NCBI RefSeq assembly: GCF_006442205.1
Contig: NZ_VFVR01000010.1
Span: 1-64,000, forward strand
Origin: Mesorhizobium sp. B2-3-12
GTDB taxonomy: Bacteria; Pseudomonadota; Alphaproteobacteria; Rhizobiales; Rhizobiaceae
Direction: 5' to 3'
Length of the DNA: 64,000 nucleotides
This document shows positions 25,338 to 34,687 of this stretch, in pieces. Position numbers and translations under genes: made by a program. The first letter of the stretch is position 1. Every line of letters starts with the position of its first letter. The notes under the pieces were generated by a model that saw only the letters and a program-made list of their open reading frames with translations, was not told the DNA's origin and searched no databases.

Positions 25338-26255
25338 TCAGCGGCTCGCCGCGGCCGGACGGCGCGGACGGAAGAGCGGATTGCTGGCGCTGAACAATCC
25401 CTTGGGCGAGACGATCAGGATGACGACGAGCACGATGAAGGGAAACCAGTCCGAAGCCTGCGAATTGATGAGCCCGTTGGCACCTTCGGCGCAGACGCCC
25501 AGCACAAGACCGCCGAACATGGCAGCGATCGGCCGTTCCGTGCCGCCGCCAATCATCATGGCGATGAAGCCATAGGTACCGAACGTGTCGCCCAGATAAG
25601 GGTTGGCAAAGGTCGTCGGCCCGATGAGCAGTCCGGCAATGCCGGCAAAGGCGGCGGAGACGGCGAAAGCGACAATGGCGACCACGGTGGTGTTGGCGCC
25701 GATGGCGGATGCCATTTCCGGATCCGCCGCCGTCGCCATGCCGAGCTTGCCGAACAGCGTATACCGTCGCACGATTTCGAAGCCGGCGGCGAGAATGGCG
25801 GCGGTGGCGATCGCGAGAAGCTGCTGGCCGGTGAGCACGGCGTTTCCGATTGGCACGCTGATGTTGTTCAGGATTGGTGGGAAGGCCTGCGACGTCGGAC
25901 CCCAGACGTAGGCGGCAGCGTTCTCGACGATCACCGCGAAGCCCAGCGTTGATACGAGCCAGCCGAAGCTAAAGCGGTTCGACAGCAGGATTGGCCGCAC
26001 GGCGATCAGATAAGACAGAACGCCAATGATGCACGAAGCGGCCAGCCCGGCGGCAGCAGCCAGCCAGACGGGGTAGCCGGACGATACCAGCTCGGCGGTG
26101 ATCATCACCGTCACCATCATCAGTTGGCCCTGGGCGAAATTGATGATGCGAGTGACGTAGAACGAGATTGCCAAGGCCATGCCGATGAGACCGTAGATCG
26201 ATCCTATGGCAATGCCACTCAGCAGGAATTGCAGCACTGTTGGCTCCCCCATCAT
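25338..26255 (-). CDS. Branched-chain amino-acid-type ABC transporter permease (LivH-like)
   Basis: A 305-residue polytopic permease with LSGIAIGSIYGLIGMALAIS and TRIINFAQGQLMM, the classical LivH start, and GGTERPIAAMFGGLVLG near the C-terminus. The start is placed at ATG 26255 (or 26252), just before this conserved region; the 42 in-frame residues upstream look non-coding. It lies 10 bases before livMG in the operon and is divergent from the binding-protein gene at 26826. Confidence 0.88.
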   Translation of the reverse strand: MMGEPTVLQFLLSGIAIGSIYGLIGMALAISFYVTRIINFAQGQLMMVTVMITAELVSSGYPVWLAAAAGLAASCIIGVLSYLIAVRPILLSNRFSFGWLVSTLGFAVIVENAAAYVWGPTSQAFPPILNNISVPIGNAVLTGQQLLAIATAAILAAGFEIVRRYTLFGKLGMATAADPEMASAIGANTTVVAIVAFAVSAAFAGIAGLLIGPTTFANPYLGDTFGTYGFIAMMIGGGTERPIAAMFGGLVLGVCAEGANGLINSQASDWFPFIVLVVILIVSPKGLFSASNPLFRPRRPAAASR

Positions 26256-26825
26256 CCGACCATCACCGGCTTCTCGTCGCTTCAACAGCACCGCGGAAGT
26301 CGCATCCGTCCGGTCGACCCTACCACGGCTCACGGATCTGTCGGGCCGGGCTTCCTGTCGCGCAACGTCCGGATTTGGCACGTTGAGCCGATGCCGAACA
26401 CCTAGTCGAAAAAGGCCGCGGGGAAATAGCTGATGTCGGCGACATAACAGCTATGAGGAACGCGACGAACGGTGCGCCGACCCGACCGATAACAGAAGCG
26501 CTGCGCGCTGATGAAAAACGCATGACTGATTTCCGTATCAATCGCAGACAAGGGAAAAAACCTTTTTATATCAATCTTCTAATCTGACGGAAGAGCGCTC
26601 TCTTGTGAGCCTCGCCCGCCGCGATCGCGCCAATGGAATTCGTTCCGGGGCTGCATTTTGGGAGAGTTCTCAGCCCGTCCCGAGCAGCTTGCCCCGCGTT
26701 GACAAGATGGGGGTCGTGGGTGGCAAAATTCCGGGCGAAGACACGCGCGTCCCAGTGAGGCGCAGGGCAAAAAAGAGCGATCGGATTGTCGGAGACAGGC
26801 CCGCCGATCGCAGGGAGGGAACCAC
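26256..26825. other. Divergent intergenic region between livH- and livK-like genes
   Basis: This 570-bp region holds no gene I can support; small frames in it have no recognisable sequence. An AT-rich patch at 26550-26580 and a TTGACA at 26699 may belong to promoters, but I see no matching -10 element or clear operator. Confidence 0.5.
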
Positions 26826-27992
26826 ATGAACAAGCTCGCCACGACGTCTACCTTGCTGCTGGCCGCAACGGCCTTATGCGGTGCAACCATCCAGACGAAT
26901 GCCGCCGACGACTATCTTGTCGGCCTGATCGCCGGCACCACCGGTGCCTATGGGTCGACAGGCGTTGCCACGGTCAATGGCTCGCAGATGGCGGTCGACG
27001 AGGTCAATGCCGCCGGCGGCGTCGACGGCCATATGTTCAAGCTTGACGCGCACAACGACAACGCGTCGGCGACACTGTCGGGTCAGCTCTACCAAAAGCT
27101 GATGTCGGCCGGCGCGATCGTCATCGCGGGCTCGCCGGACACCGGCCCGGTGACCGCGCAGCTTGCCGAGCGTCACAAGTTCCCGACCATCGGCGTGGTC
27201 GACGACGGCGGACTTACCGTCAACCCGAAGGGTCCGACGAGCCCGCCCAATCCGTGGGTGTTCGACTTCGGTCTCAACACATTCGCCTGGGGCGAGAAGA
27301 TCGGTGAGCATGCCCTGAAGCATTGCCCCGACGGCCTTGCCGTGCTGCACGATCCCTCGACCTACGGCCAGGGCGGTCTCTTCGGCATACAGCTGGCCTA
27401 TGACAAGGCCGGCAAGAAGATCGCGATGGATCACACCATCACCGAGAACTGGTCGACAGGAGCCACCGCCGGCCTGATGCCCGAAGTGAACGCCATCAAG
27501 GCGGCAGGCATCAAATGCGTGGATGTGTGGCTGACGCCCCAGGACCAGGCCGCCTTCATGCAAGATCTTCACTCGATAGGCTACGAGGCGATCGTGTACG
27601 GCAATGACGAAACGAATGCCGACGACACTTTCTCGAGCCTTGCGGGCGACCTGTCCGACGGCATGATCACCGCCATGCTGACCACCGAACTGCATCCCAG
27701 TCCGGAACTCCTGGCATTCCGCGACGCCTATAAGAAGAAATTCAGCGTCGATGCCACGCCTTTCTCGGCAGGCGCCTATGACAGCATCAAAATGCTGGCA
27801 CAGGTGATCAAGGACGTGAAGTCGACGACGCCCGAGGATCTGCAGAAGGGCTTCAACGCCGTGAAGGACTTCAAGGGCATGACGGGCAATATCGGCTTCT
27901 CGGAGACGAGCCACATCACCATCACCGCGGCCCAGGTCACGCTCGTCAAGCACGACGCCAAGAGCAAGACCTGGGTTGAAGTCACCGACTGA
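26826..27992 (+). CDS. Branched-chain amino-acid-type ABC transporter substrate-binding protein (LivK-like)
   Basis: A 388-residue type-I periplasmic binding protein (Peripla_BP_6) with signal peptide MNKLATTSTLLLAATALCG and cleavage near QTNAADD. Family segments are GTTGAYGSTGVATVNGSQMA, NAAGGVDGHMFKL, and SAGAYDSIKMLAQVI near the end. The ribosome site GGGAGGGAACCAC is strong. It is the binding protein for the divergent permease/ATPase operon 22758-26255. The ligand is not deducible. Confidence 0.9.
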   Translation: MNKLATTSTLLLAATALCGATIQTNAADDYLVGLIAGTTGAYGSTGVATVNGSQMAVDEVNAAGGVDGHMFKLDAHNDNASATLSGQLYQKLMSAGAIVIAGSPDTGPVTAQLAERHKFPTIGVVDDGGLTVNPKGPTSPPNPWVFDFGLNTFAWGEKIGEHALKHCPDGLAVLHDPSTYGQGGLFGIQLAYDKAGKKIAMDHTITENWSTGATAGLMPEVNAIKAAGIKCVDVWLTPQDQAAFMQDLHSIGYEAIVYGNDETNADDTFSSLAGDLSDGMITAMLTTELHPSPELLAFRDAYKKKFSVDATPFSAGAYDSIKMLAQVIKDVKSTTPEDLQKGFNAVKDFKGMTGNIGFSETSHITITAAQVTLVKHDAKSKTWVEVTD

Positions 27993-28026
27993 TCGATCTG
28001 CCGCACCTTCCAAGCGCGAACAGAAC

Positions 28027-28050
28027 GGGCCGGCTCCCAGGAGCCGGCCC
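28027..28050 (+). terminator. Strong hairpin after the LivK-like gene
   Basis: GGGCCGGCTC and GAGCCGGCCC pair perfectly around CCAG, 34 bases after the stop. The downstream sequence TCGGCATTTC has only a short T-run. Confidence 0.7.
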
Positions 28051-28105
28051 TCGGCATTTCACGAAACAAAACAGACAGCATTTCCGTGAGACGATGAGCC
28101 GCCTA

Positions 28106-28233
28106 GAACGGCTCAGCGTTTGATAGAATCGCCGACCCGCTCCAGCTCTTTTGTTTTCACGCAGTTCCCAAGGGGAAGCGCTACGCGCTTCTCCCGGGAA
28201 AACCGTTACACACTTTTCCTGGAATTGCCCTAG
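28106..28233. repeat. Dispersed palindromic intergenic repeat, copy 2
   Basis: This copy shares GGCTCAGCGTTTGATAGAAT and ACCGTTACACACTTTTCCTG with copy 1. It also has an extra inner segment (AGGGGAAGCGCTACGCGCTT) that forms its own small hairpin. Its end overlaps the stop codon of the MBL gene at 28230. Confidence 0.8.
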
Positions 28234-29102
28234 AGTTGGACCCGCCAGGCCTCGGGCACAAGCCGAAAGCCGTCGCCCGCCTTCACCAGATGAGCAAAGC
28301 CTGGCAGATGGAGGTGGCCGCCGGTGACGAGCAGCCGCCCACTCGCGACATGATTGAAAATCTTGCGGCGGTTTTCGGCGGCCAACGCCTCATCGACGTC
28401 GAACTCGCTGGTAATCTGAGGCAAGGGAATCTGGAGTTCCGGCACGTGCACGGTGTCGCCCCACATCACCAATGTCTGCCCGGCGGACTCCAGTTGATAA
28501 CCACTGTGGCCCGGCGTGTGGCCGGGAAGTGGCAATTGGGTGATGCCCGGCATGACTTCGCCTCCCTGCGTGGTGTGGAAGCGCCCGCGGTGGCTTGAAA
28601 GCAGGGCGTCGGCGGAACCTGTGTAGGGTACCGCGGCCGCCGAGCGGCCGCGCCGCTCGGTATCGGACCAGAAGTCGAAATCATCCCTGTGGACGATGAT
28701 GTCGGCGCGCGGGAAGAGCGGCTTGCCGGATTCGTCCATCAGCCCGCTCGAGTGGTCGGGGTGGATGTGGGTCAGAAGAACCGTATCGAAGTCCGAGAGC
28801 TTGAAGCCGGCGGCGGACAGATTGCGCGGCAGTTGCCCCATGGAATACACCGTCGTCGATCCGCCACCGGCATCCACGAGCATCGTGTTCGCGTCGGTCT
28901 CGATAACAAATGCATTGACGGTGAGACGGGGGCCGCCCTCGTGGAAATGCTCCCGCATCAAGGCTTCCATGTCGCCACGTTCCGTCCCACGCAGAATGGC
29001 CATCGGGATATCGAGGAAGCCATCGTTGATCACGGTGACCATGGCGTCGCCGACTTTGCGTCTGTAGACGCCGGGTGTCTGCCTTCTTGGCTCGTCGGTC
29101 AT
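28230..29102 (-). CDS. MBL-fold metallo-hydrolase, third copy
   Basis: A 290-residue metallo-beta-lactamase-fold protein with THIHPDHSSG (H112, H114, D116, H117), then LPGHTPGHSG and MWGDTVHVPEL supplying later metal ligands. The HxHPDH and HTPGHS variants place it closer to methyl-parathion-hydrolase/AHL-lactonase-like branches than to copies A and B. There is no clear signal peptide. ATG 29102 has GGAGGAGGAC upstream. It lies alone between the livK gene and a LysR gene, and its stop codon is inside a dispersed repeat. Confidence 0.87.
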   Translation of the reverse strand: MTDEPRRQTPGVYRRKVGDAMVTVINDGFLDIPMAILRGTERGDMEALMREHFHEGGPRLTVNAFVIETDANTMLVDAGGGSTTVYSMGQLPRNLSAAGFKLSDFDTVLLTHIHPDHSSGLMDESGKPLFPRADIIVHRDDFDFWSDTERRGRSAAAVPYTGSADALLSSHRGRFHTTQGGEVMPGITQLPLPGHTPGHSGYQLESAGQTLVMWGDTVHVPELQIPLPQITSEFDVDEALAAENRRKIFNHVASGRLLVTGGHLHLPGFAHLVKAGDGFRLVPEAWRVQL

Positions 29103-29266
29103 GGGTTGTCCTCCTCCAGAAGAAGGCGTCCGCGCACGGATCCTCCTCGCCTTTCGCTACAATGTGACGCCGGCGCGCAGCCAAGTGAAGCGAACTCACT
29201 GGTCAGGTTCGGGATAACAGATATAGCGCATCCGGCATGACGCGACACCGGTGACTGGAAGACGCC

Positions 29267-30193
29267 TTACGGCTTCGGCTCCCAGATCCCCATTTTGCGC
29301 AGAGCGCGCACCTCGTCCCTGATAAGCCCTGTCAGCGCCCGGATGACGGTGGTGGTCGGCCGCTGGCTCGACGTCGCGAGCAAGAGCTCCCTTTCGATGG
29401 ACGGATTCTGGATGCGCCAGTAGCTGATCTTGCCCTCCGCCACCAAATTGTGGCAGCTCGAATAGGACAGGATCGTATAGCCCATTCCGGCCTCCACGAG
29501 GCGCAACGTCGAAGGCATCGCCTCGACCTCGACCTCGATCCTCGGCTCGATGCCGACCGAGCCGAAGATATGGTCCAGCAGCACCCGCAGTCCATGCGGC
29601 CGGGCGGGAAGGATCATCGGTATCTTTGAAACGACCGCGGCATCGACGGGCGACGAACCGAGATTGCACGGATCGTTCTTGGCGCCGAGGAGAAACAACT
29701 CGTCGCGCAGGATCGGCTCCGCCAGCAAATTGTTCATGCGCGGCGCATTGTAGAGCACCGCCACGTCGATCTTTCCCATGACGAGCCATTCCAGAAGATG
29801 GCCGCTAAATCCTTCGACCACCCGCATGCTCACCTGTGGGAACTGCTCGCGAAAATGCTGGACGAGCGGCGCGGTCAGGACAACGCCCACGGATGGAGGC
29901 ATCCCAAGCACGATCGCACCGCGCGGATTCGACCGCAGTGCTCCGAGTTCGCTCGTGGCGCGCGAGGCCTGCTCGAGGATTGCGGTCGCATAACTCTGCA
30001 GAAGCTTGCCCGCCTCCGTCAGAACAATGCCGCGACCGTTGCGGTAGAGAAGCGCGATGCCGACGCTCTCCTCCAGCGACTTGATTTGCCTGCTGAGAAC
30101 CGGCTGGCTGACCGATAGCGCAACGGCGGCCCGGGAAAAGCTGCCGAATTCCGCCACTGCTATGAACAGTTGGAGCTGCCTTAGGTCGAACAT
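29267..30193 (-). CDS. LysR-family transcriptional regulator (Nac/Cbl-like branch)
   Basis: A 308-residue LysR regulator with winged helix MFDLRQLQLFIAVAEFGSFS and SQPVLSRQIKSLEESVG, followed by a periplasmic-binding-like effector domain (MPPSVGVVLTAPLVQHF, GKIDVAVLYNAPR, LRLVEAGMGYTILSY). The start is ATG 30193; earlier in-frame codons lie within the intergenic DNA. It is divergent from the HIBADH/PrpD/CMD/ALDH/SDR operon, with an inverted repeat at 30224-30250 between them, so it is its likely activator. Confidence 0.9.
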   Translation of the reverse strand: MFDLRQLQLFIAVAEFGSFSRAAVALSVSQPVLSRQIKSLEESVGIALLYRNGRGIVLTEAGKLLQSYATAILEQASRATSELGALRSNPRGAIVLGMPPSVGVVLTAPLVQHFREQFPQVSMRVVEGFSGHLLEWLVMGKIDVAVLYNAPRMNNLLAEPILRDELFLLGAKNDPCNLGSSPVDAAVVSKIPMILPARPHGLRVLLDHIFGSVGIEPRIEVEVEAMPSTLRLVEAGMGYTILSYSSCHNLVAEGKISYWRIQNPSIERELLLATSSQRPTTTVIRALTGLIRDEVRALRKMGIWEPKP

Positions 30194-30223
30194 GGCTGTG
30201 CCTCGTCGCAAATGCGGAACATC

Positions 30224-30250
30224 GAATTTCCGTTGGCATGCAACGAATTC
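30224..30250. promoter_or_regulatory. Inverted repeat, probable LysR-type binding site
   Basis: CGTTG (30231) and CAACG (30241-30245) face each other across GCATG. They are flanked by GAATT on the left and AATTC on the right with a two-base offset. It lies 31 bases from the LysR start, where autoregulatory sites usually lie. Confidence 0.55.
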
Positions 30251-30407
30251 GGGAGTTTGGGATACATCGAAACCATTGACAAGCGTTTGGCTGGCCGGTC
30301 GCAAAGCTGTTATGCGCGCGGCGAGCATTATCGCAAGGTCAGGAATTGGCCTACTCTCAGCCAATCCGAAGCTGGCCAAATCCAATATAGATTCGAGGGG
30401 AAAAGTC

Positions 30408-31301
30408 GTGCAGCGTCAAACGCTTGGGTTCATCGGCCTCGGCCGCATGGGTGCGCCGATGGTACGCCGACTGACCGAGGCCGGTCACCACGTGGTTGTT
30501 TATGACACGCGGCCGGACGCTGCGAAGGAACTGCCTTCGGAACACACGACATTTGCCCCATCCCCCAAGGCGGTCGGCGATGAGGCCGGCATCGTGTTCT
30601 GCAGCCTGCCGACACCGCCGATCGTCAAGGAGGTGGTCTTAGGTGCGAACGGAATCGCGGCCGGCTCGAAGGTCAAGACGGTCGTCGACGTGTCGACCAC
30701 GGGACCGACCATGGCAAAGGTCATATCGGAATCCCTGGCGAACAAAAGCGTCGCCTGGGTGGACGCTCCGATATCGGGAGGGATCGCCGGCGCGCGAAAC
30801 GGCACGCTCGCCGTGATGATCTCCTGCCCCAAGCAGACCTATGAAGAAGTGGAGCCGGTCCTGGCCAATTTTGGTCGCAGGTTCTATTGCGGCGAAACGC
30901 CTGGAAGCGCCCAGGTCGCCAAGCTTGGAAACAACATGATTGCCGCCGGCGTCATCCTGCTGTCGGCGGAAGCTCTCGCAATGGGCGTCAAGGCCGGCCT
31001 GGATCCCCAGGTCATGTGCGATATCATCAATGCTTCGAGCGGTCGAAACAGCGCGACGCAGGACAAGTTCCCGCGCGCCGTCCTGCCGGGAACGTTCGAT
31101 TTCGGCTTCTCCACTGCCCTGTCGTACAAGGATGTGCGCATGTGTGTCGATGAAAGCGAGAATTTGGGTGTACCCATGGTTGGCGGTTCTCTCGTGCGGC
31201 AGATGCTTGCCGCCACCAACGCACGCTTCGGGCCCGATTCCGATTTCACCTCGATGGTCCGCATCGTCGAGGAATGGGCCGGAGTGGAGATACGCGCCTA
31301 G
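30408..31301 (+). CDS. NAD(P)-dependent beta-hydroxyacid dehydrogenase (HIBADH family), copy B
   Basis: A 297-residue enzyme with FIGLGRMGAPMVRRL, DAPISGGIAGARNGTLAVMI and catalytic K172/N176 (AKLGNNM). The start is taken as GTG 30408 with GAGGGGAAAA upstream, because no in-frame ATG precedes the glycine motif closely. It is the first gene of a five-gene operon (spacings 24, 24, 41 and 9 bases). Conserved segments align residue for residue with copy A at 12459, so the two operons probably share a reaction. Confidence 0.87.
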   Translation: MQRQTLGFIGLGRMGAPMVRRLTEAGHHVVVYDTRPDAAKELPSEHTTFAPSPKAVGDEAGIVFCSLPTPPIVKEVVLGANGIAAGSKVKTVVDVSTTGPTMAKVISESLANKSVAWVDAPISGGIAGARNGTLAVMISCPKQTYEEVEPVLANFGRRFYCGETPGSAQVAKLGNNMIAAGVILLSAEALAMGVKAGLDPQVMCDIINASSGRNSATQDKFPRAVLPGTFDFGFSTALSYKDVRMCVDESENLGVPMVGGSLVRQMLAATNARFGPDSDFTSMVRIVEEWAGVEIRA

Positions 31302-31325
31302 AGCCCGCCTTGTGGAGAGCAGCAG

Positions 31326-32747
31326 ATGACGACGCGCTCGATGGAACTGGCAGATGCGTTGGTGAACCTTGCCCCGGCGGTGTTCACTTCGGCGGCCATC
31401 GGCAAGGCCAAGCTGTGCCTGCTCGATTTCCTCGGCTGTGCGTTCGAGGCATCCGGACTGGAGCCTAGCCGGCAGGCCGTCGCCGCGGTGCCCGCGGCTT
31501 CTGGCGGCCACATGATTGGCGAAAGTGCGACGACGACACCCGCGGACGCCGCATTCGTGAATGCGGTGATGGGCCACGGTCTTGTCAGGGAAGACATGCA
31601 CGCCGCATCGGTTTGTCACCACGGTGTGGTGGTCTGGCCGCTGCTCCTGGCCCTGGCGGAGACGAACGCGGTTTCAGGCGCCGACCTGCTCCGGTCGGCG
31701 GTGGTGGCCTATGAGGTCGGCGGACGTCTTGGACGGATGCTGATCGACCCGACGGTGTCCGCGCTTTTCCGCCCGACTGGACTGGTAACTCCCATTGGAT
31801 CGGCATGCGGCGGCGCCTTGATGCTGAAGCTCGATCGACAGCAGATGGCCGCAACGATTGCCGTGGCCGCGAACACAGCGTCCGGGTTGAACCAGTGGCC
31901 GCACAGCGGCGGCTCGGACATGTTCTTCCATCCCGGCTTTGCCGCTCGAAACGCCTGGATGGCGGTTCAGTTGGCCGAAGCCGGTGCCTTTGGAAGCCCC
32001 GACATATTTGAAGGTCAGTCTGGATATTTTGCCGCGCTCGCACGGCGGCCGATGCATGGTCGGATCGAGCTCTTTCCCAATGGCGAGGCGGACATTCTCA
32101 CCGTCTATCACAAGGCAGCACCGGCCTGTAATTTTGCCCAGACGGCCTGTCAAACCGCGTTGAAGCTTGTCGAAATGATCGGCTCCGACGCTGCACCGGT
32201 CGAACGCATCCGTATCAGCGTGCCTGCCGCCGCCGCCGCATATCCAGGATGCGATCGGACAGGACCATTCGACAGAGCCCTCCAGGCGAAGATGAGCATT
32301 CCGTTCGGCGTCGGAGCCGTGTTTGCGCACGGCCGGTTGTCGGAAGATATCTACAGCAATCTCGCCGATCCCGAGACCCTGCGCCTAATCGGGGTGAGCG
32401 AACTCGTGGCCAACCCGGACCTTACCGCGCGGTTCCCCGGCCTGCAGGGCGCGGCAATCGACGTGGTTCTCGGCGACGGCCGCCAGCTTTCGATGGGCCT
32501 GCCAGACGTCGTGCCCGCTACAGAGGCGCAGGTGCGGGAGCGCTTCCGCCTGGCGGCGGTGAACATCCTCGGCGGTGCCGAGGCCGAGGCTATTGAAGAA
32601 TTTGTCGACAGGCTGGACACCAAGAAAGATGCCGGTCGGCTGCTGCCGCTTTGCGCGGCAAAGCGGGTAGCCAGAAGACAAGCGACGCGAACGCCGGCAC
32701 AAGGGTCCGGCAAAGGCAAGCGTCTGGCGTCGAGGCAGAGTTTATAA
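31326..32747 (+). CDS. MmgE/PrpD-family protein, copy B
   Basis: A 473-residue MmgE/PrpD-family protein with LCLLDFLGCAFEASG, GHGLVREDMHAASVCHHGVV (the family Asp/His-rich site is altered from D-D-T-H to RED-MH) and FPNGEADILTVYHKAAPACN. The basic C-terminal tail (RRQATRTPAQGSGKGKRL) is unusual. It is strongly diverged from copy A. It is probably an isomerase, decarboxylase or dehydratase on a di- or tricarboxylate; the reaction is not deducible. Confidence 0.82.
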   Translation: MTTRSMELADALVNLAPAVFTSAAIGKAKLCLLDFLGCAFEASGLEPSRQAVAAVPAASGGHMIGESATTTPADAAFVNAVMGHGLVREDMHAASVCHHGVVVWPLLLALAETNAVSGADLLRSAVVAYEVGGRLGRMLIDPTVSALFRPTGLVTPIGSACGGALMLKLDRQQMAATIAVAANTASGLNQWPHSGGSDMFFHPGFAARNAWMAVQLAEAGAFGSPDIFEGQSGYFAALARRPMHGRIELFPNGEADILTVYHKAAPACNFAQTACQTALKLVEMIGSDAAPVERIRISVPAAAAAYPGCDRTGPFDRALQAKMSIPFGVGAVFAHGRLSEDIYSNLADPETLRLIGVSELVANPDLTARFPGLQGAAIDVVLGDGRQLSMGLPDVVPATEAQVRERFRLAAVNILGGAEAEAIEEFVDRLDTKKDAGRLLPLCAAKRVARRQATRTPAQGSGKGKRLASRQSL

Positions 32748-32771
32748 ACAGTCCCAACAGGAGCAGTTCAT

Positions 32772-33158
32772 ATGTCTAAGGAAGTCCTCGAACGCGGCTT
32801 GGCGATCCGAAAGGAAGTGCTTGGCAAGGAGTTCGTCGAGAAGTCGTTTGCCGCGGCCGACGACTTCAATCGTCCCATGCAGGAGCTCGTGACGGAGTAT
32901 TGCTGGGGTGCGGTCTGGGGTCGCGAAGAACTGCCACGCAAGACGCGGTCGATGCTGAACCTTGCCATGCTCAGCTGCCTCAACAGGCCGCACGAGCTCA
33001 AGATGCACACCAAAGGCGCCCTGCGCAATGGTGTCAGCCGCGAAGAGATCCGCGAAGTCCTCCTGCAGGTGGCGATCTACGCCGGCGTGCCCGCGGGCGT
33101 GGACTCGTTCCGCATCGCACGTGAGGCCTTCGCCGAGTTCGATGCTGAAAAAGCCTGA
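32772..33158 (+). CDS. Carboxymuconolactone-decarboxylase (CMD) family protein
   Basis: A 128-residue protein with the PcaC-like core QELVTEYCWGAVWGREELP, SMLNLAMLSCLNRPHELKMH and LRNGVSREEIREVLLQVAIY. The AhpD-type CxxC peroxidase motif is absent, so a decarboxylase-like or gamma-lactone role is more likely. It is within the LysR-linked operon, which suggests processing of a lactone or beta-keto acid. This is not the classical protocatechuate operon: no other pca gene is nearby. Confidence 0.88.
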   Translation: MSKEVLERGLAIRKEVLGKEFVEKSFAAADDFNRPMQELVTEYCWGAVWGREELPRKTRSMLNLAMLSCLNRPHELKMHTKGALRNGVSREEIREVLLQVAIYAGVPAGVDSFRIAREAFAEFDAEKA

Positions 33159-33199
33159 CCAACGTCTTCTTGGCCGTTGACGCGGCGGACGGGATCAAC

Positions 33200-34678
33200 A
33201 TGAAAAAATACCAGATGCTGATCGGCGGCCAATGGGCGGACGCCCTGGACGGTCGGACGTTTGACACCGAAAATCCCTTCACCGGCACAGCCTGGGCGCA
33301 AATCCCCCGCGCCGGTGCGGGGGACGTCGACCGTGCGGTCACGGCAGCCACGCAGGCGTTCAACGCACCGGCATGGTCGGCGTTGAGCGCCAGCGCCCGC
33401 GGCGCCCTGATCCGGCGCTTCGCCGATCTTCTGGCCGCCAATGCCGATCGCCTGGCCGACATCGAAACCCGTGACAATGGCAAGCTGATCGCCGAGATGC
33501 GCGGCCAGCTCAGATACATGCCGCAATGGTACTATTATTTCGCCGGGCTGGCCGACAAGGTCGAAGGACGTGTCATCCCGATTGACAAGCCCGGCGTGTT
33601 CAACTTCACCCGCGAGGAGCCGCTGGGCGTGGTAGCCGCCATCACCCCGTGGAATTCGCCATTGATGCTGGCGACCTGGAAACTGGCCCCGGCGCTGGCT
33701 GCCGGCAACACCATCGTCTGGAAGCCCTCCGAGTTCTCTTCCGCTTCGGCCCTCGAATTCGGGGCGCTTTTCGAAGAGGCCGGCTTCCCGCCAGGGGTCG
33801 TCAACATCGTCACCGGTTTCGGCAACGAGATTGGGGAACACCTTGTGTCTCATCCAGGCGTCGACAAGGTTGCCTTCACCGGCGGCGATCGCACCGGTCA
33901 GGGCGTCTACCAGATCGCGGCGCGTTCGATAAAGCCGGTCACGCTCGAACTTGGCGGAAAATCCGCCAACATCGTCTTCCAGGACGCGGTGCTCGACGAT
34001 GCCGTCAAGGGTGTCGTCTCCGGCATTTTCGCGGCGAGCGGCCAGACTTGCATCGCGGGATCGCGGGCGCTCGTTCACCGCTCGATCTATCCGGCTTTCG
34101 TCGATGCGCTGGTGGCTTTCGCCAAAACCGCGCGGATCGGCGACCCCTCCAGCAATGACACGCAGGTCGGGCCGATCACGACCCGGCCGCAACTTGCCAA
34201 GATCCTCGACTATATCGAGATCGCAAAGGCGGAGGGCGCCAAGCTGGCGCTTGGCGGCAAGCGGCCCACCGATCCGGCCTGCGGCGACGGCTGGTTCGTC
34301 GAGCCGACAATCTTCACCGATGTCGGCCCCAAGATGCGCATCGCCCAGGAGGAGGTTTTCGGTCCTGTCCTGGCCATCATTCCCTTCGACAGTGACGAGG
34401 AGGCGATCGAAATCGCCAACGGCACGATCTACGGGCTGGCGGCAGGCGTGTGGACGCAAAGCATAACGCGCGCCCTGACCATGTCGCAGAAACTCAAGGC
34501 AGGCACGGTGTGGATCAACACCTACCGGGCGGTGAGCTACATGTCGCCATTCGGCGGTTTCAAGCGTTCCGGCATCGGCCGCGAGAGCGGCCTGTCGGCC
34601 ATTCGGGAGTATCTGCAGGAAAAGAGCGTCTGGATCGACATCAGTGGCAGCGTGCCCAACCCGTTCGTGCAGCGCTGA
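33200..34678 (+). CDS. NAD(P)-dependent aldehyde dehydrogenase
   Basis: A 492-residue ALDH with N152 (ITPWNSPL), K175 (TIVWKPSE), general base E250 (VTLELGGKSAN) and nucleophile C284 (GQTCIAGSR), plus EEVFGPVLAIIPF. All catalytic residues are present. ATG 33200 is chosen (MKKYQMLIGGQW) over a TTG at 33170. It oxidises an aldehyde generated in the same operon to the acid; the closest functional classes are betaine- or gamma-aminobutyraldehyde-type and sugar semialdehyde dehydrogenases. Confidence 0.9.
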   Translation: MKKYQMLIGGQWADALDGRTFDTENPFTGTAWAQIPRAGAGDVDRAVTAATQAFNAPAWSALSASARGALIRRFADLLAANADRLADIETRDNGKLIAEMRGQLRYMPQWYYYFAGLADKVEGRVIPIDKPGVFNFTREEPLGVVAAITPWNSPLMLATWKLAPALAAGNTIVWKPSEFSSASALEFGALFEEAGFPPGVVNIVTGFGNEIGEHLVSHPGVDKVAFTGGDRTGQGVYQIAARSIKPVTLELGGKSANIVFQDAVLDDAVKGVVSGIFAASGQTCIAGSRALVHRSIYPAFVDALVAFAKTARIGDPSSNDTQVGPITTRPQLAKILDYIEIAKAEGAKLALGGKRPTDPACGDGWFVEPTIFTDVGPKMRIAQEEVFGPVLAIIPFDSDEEAIEIANGTIYGLAAGVWTQSITRALTMSQKLKAGTVWINTYRAVSYMSPFGGFKRSGIGRESGLSAIREYLQEKSVWIDISGSVPNPFVQR

Positions 34679-34687
34679 AGCTCGACC

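Noticed and set aside
13411..29102. Calling the three MBL enzymes quorum-quenching AHL lactonases
   Set aside because: The metal motifs fit, but all sit in sugar or organic-acid catabolic context with no luxI/luxR-type genes nearby; family similarity alone does not fix the substrate.
29196..29789. A minus-strand open frame overlapping the LysR gene end
   Set aside because: It is an out-of-frame reading of the LysR effector domain without motifs.
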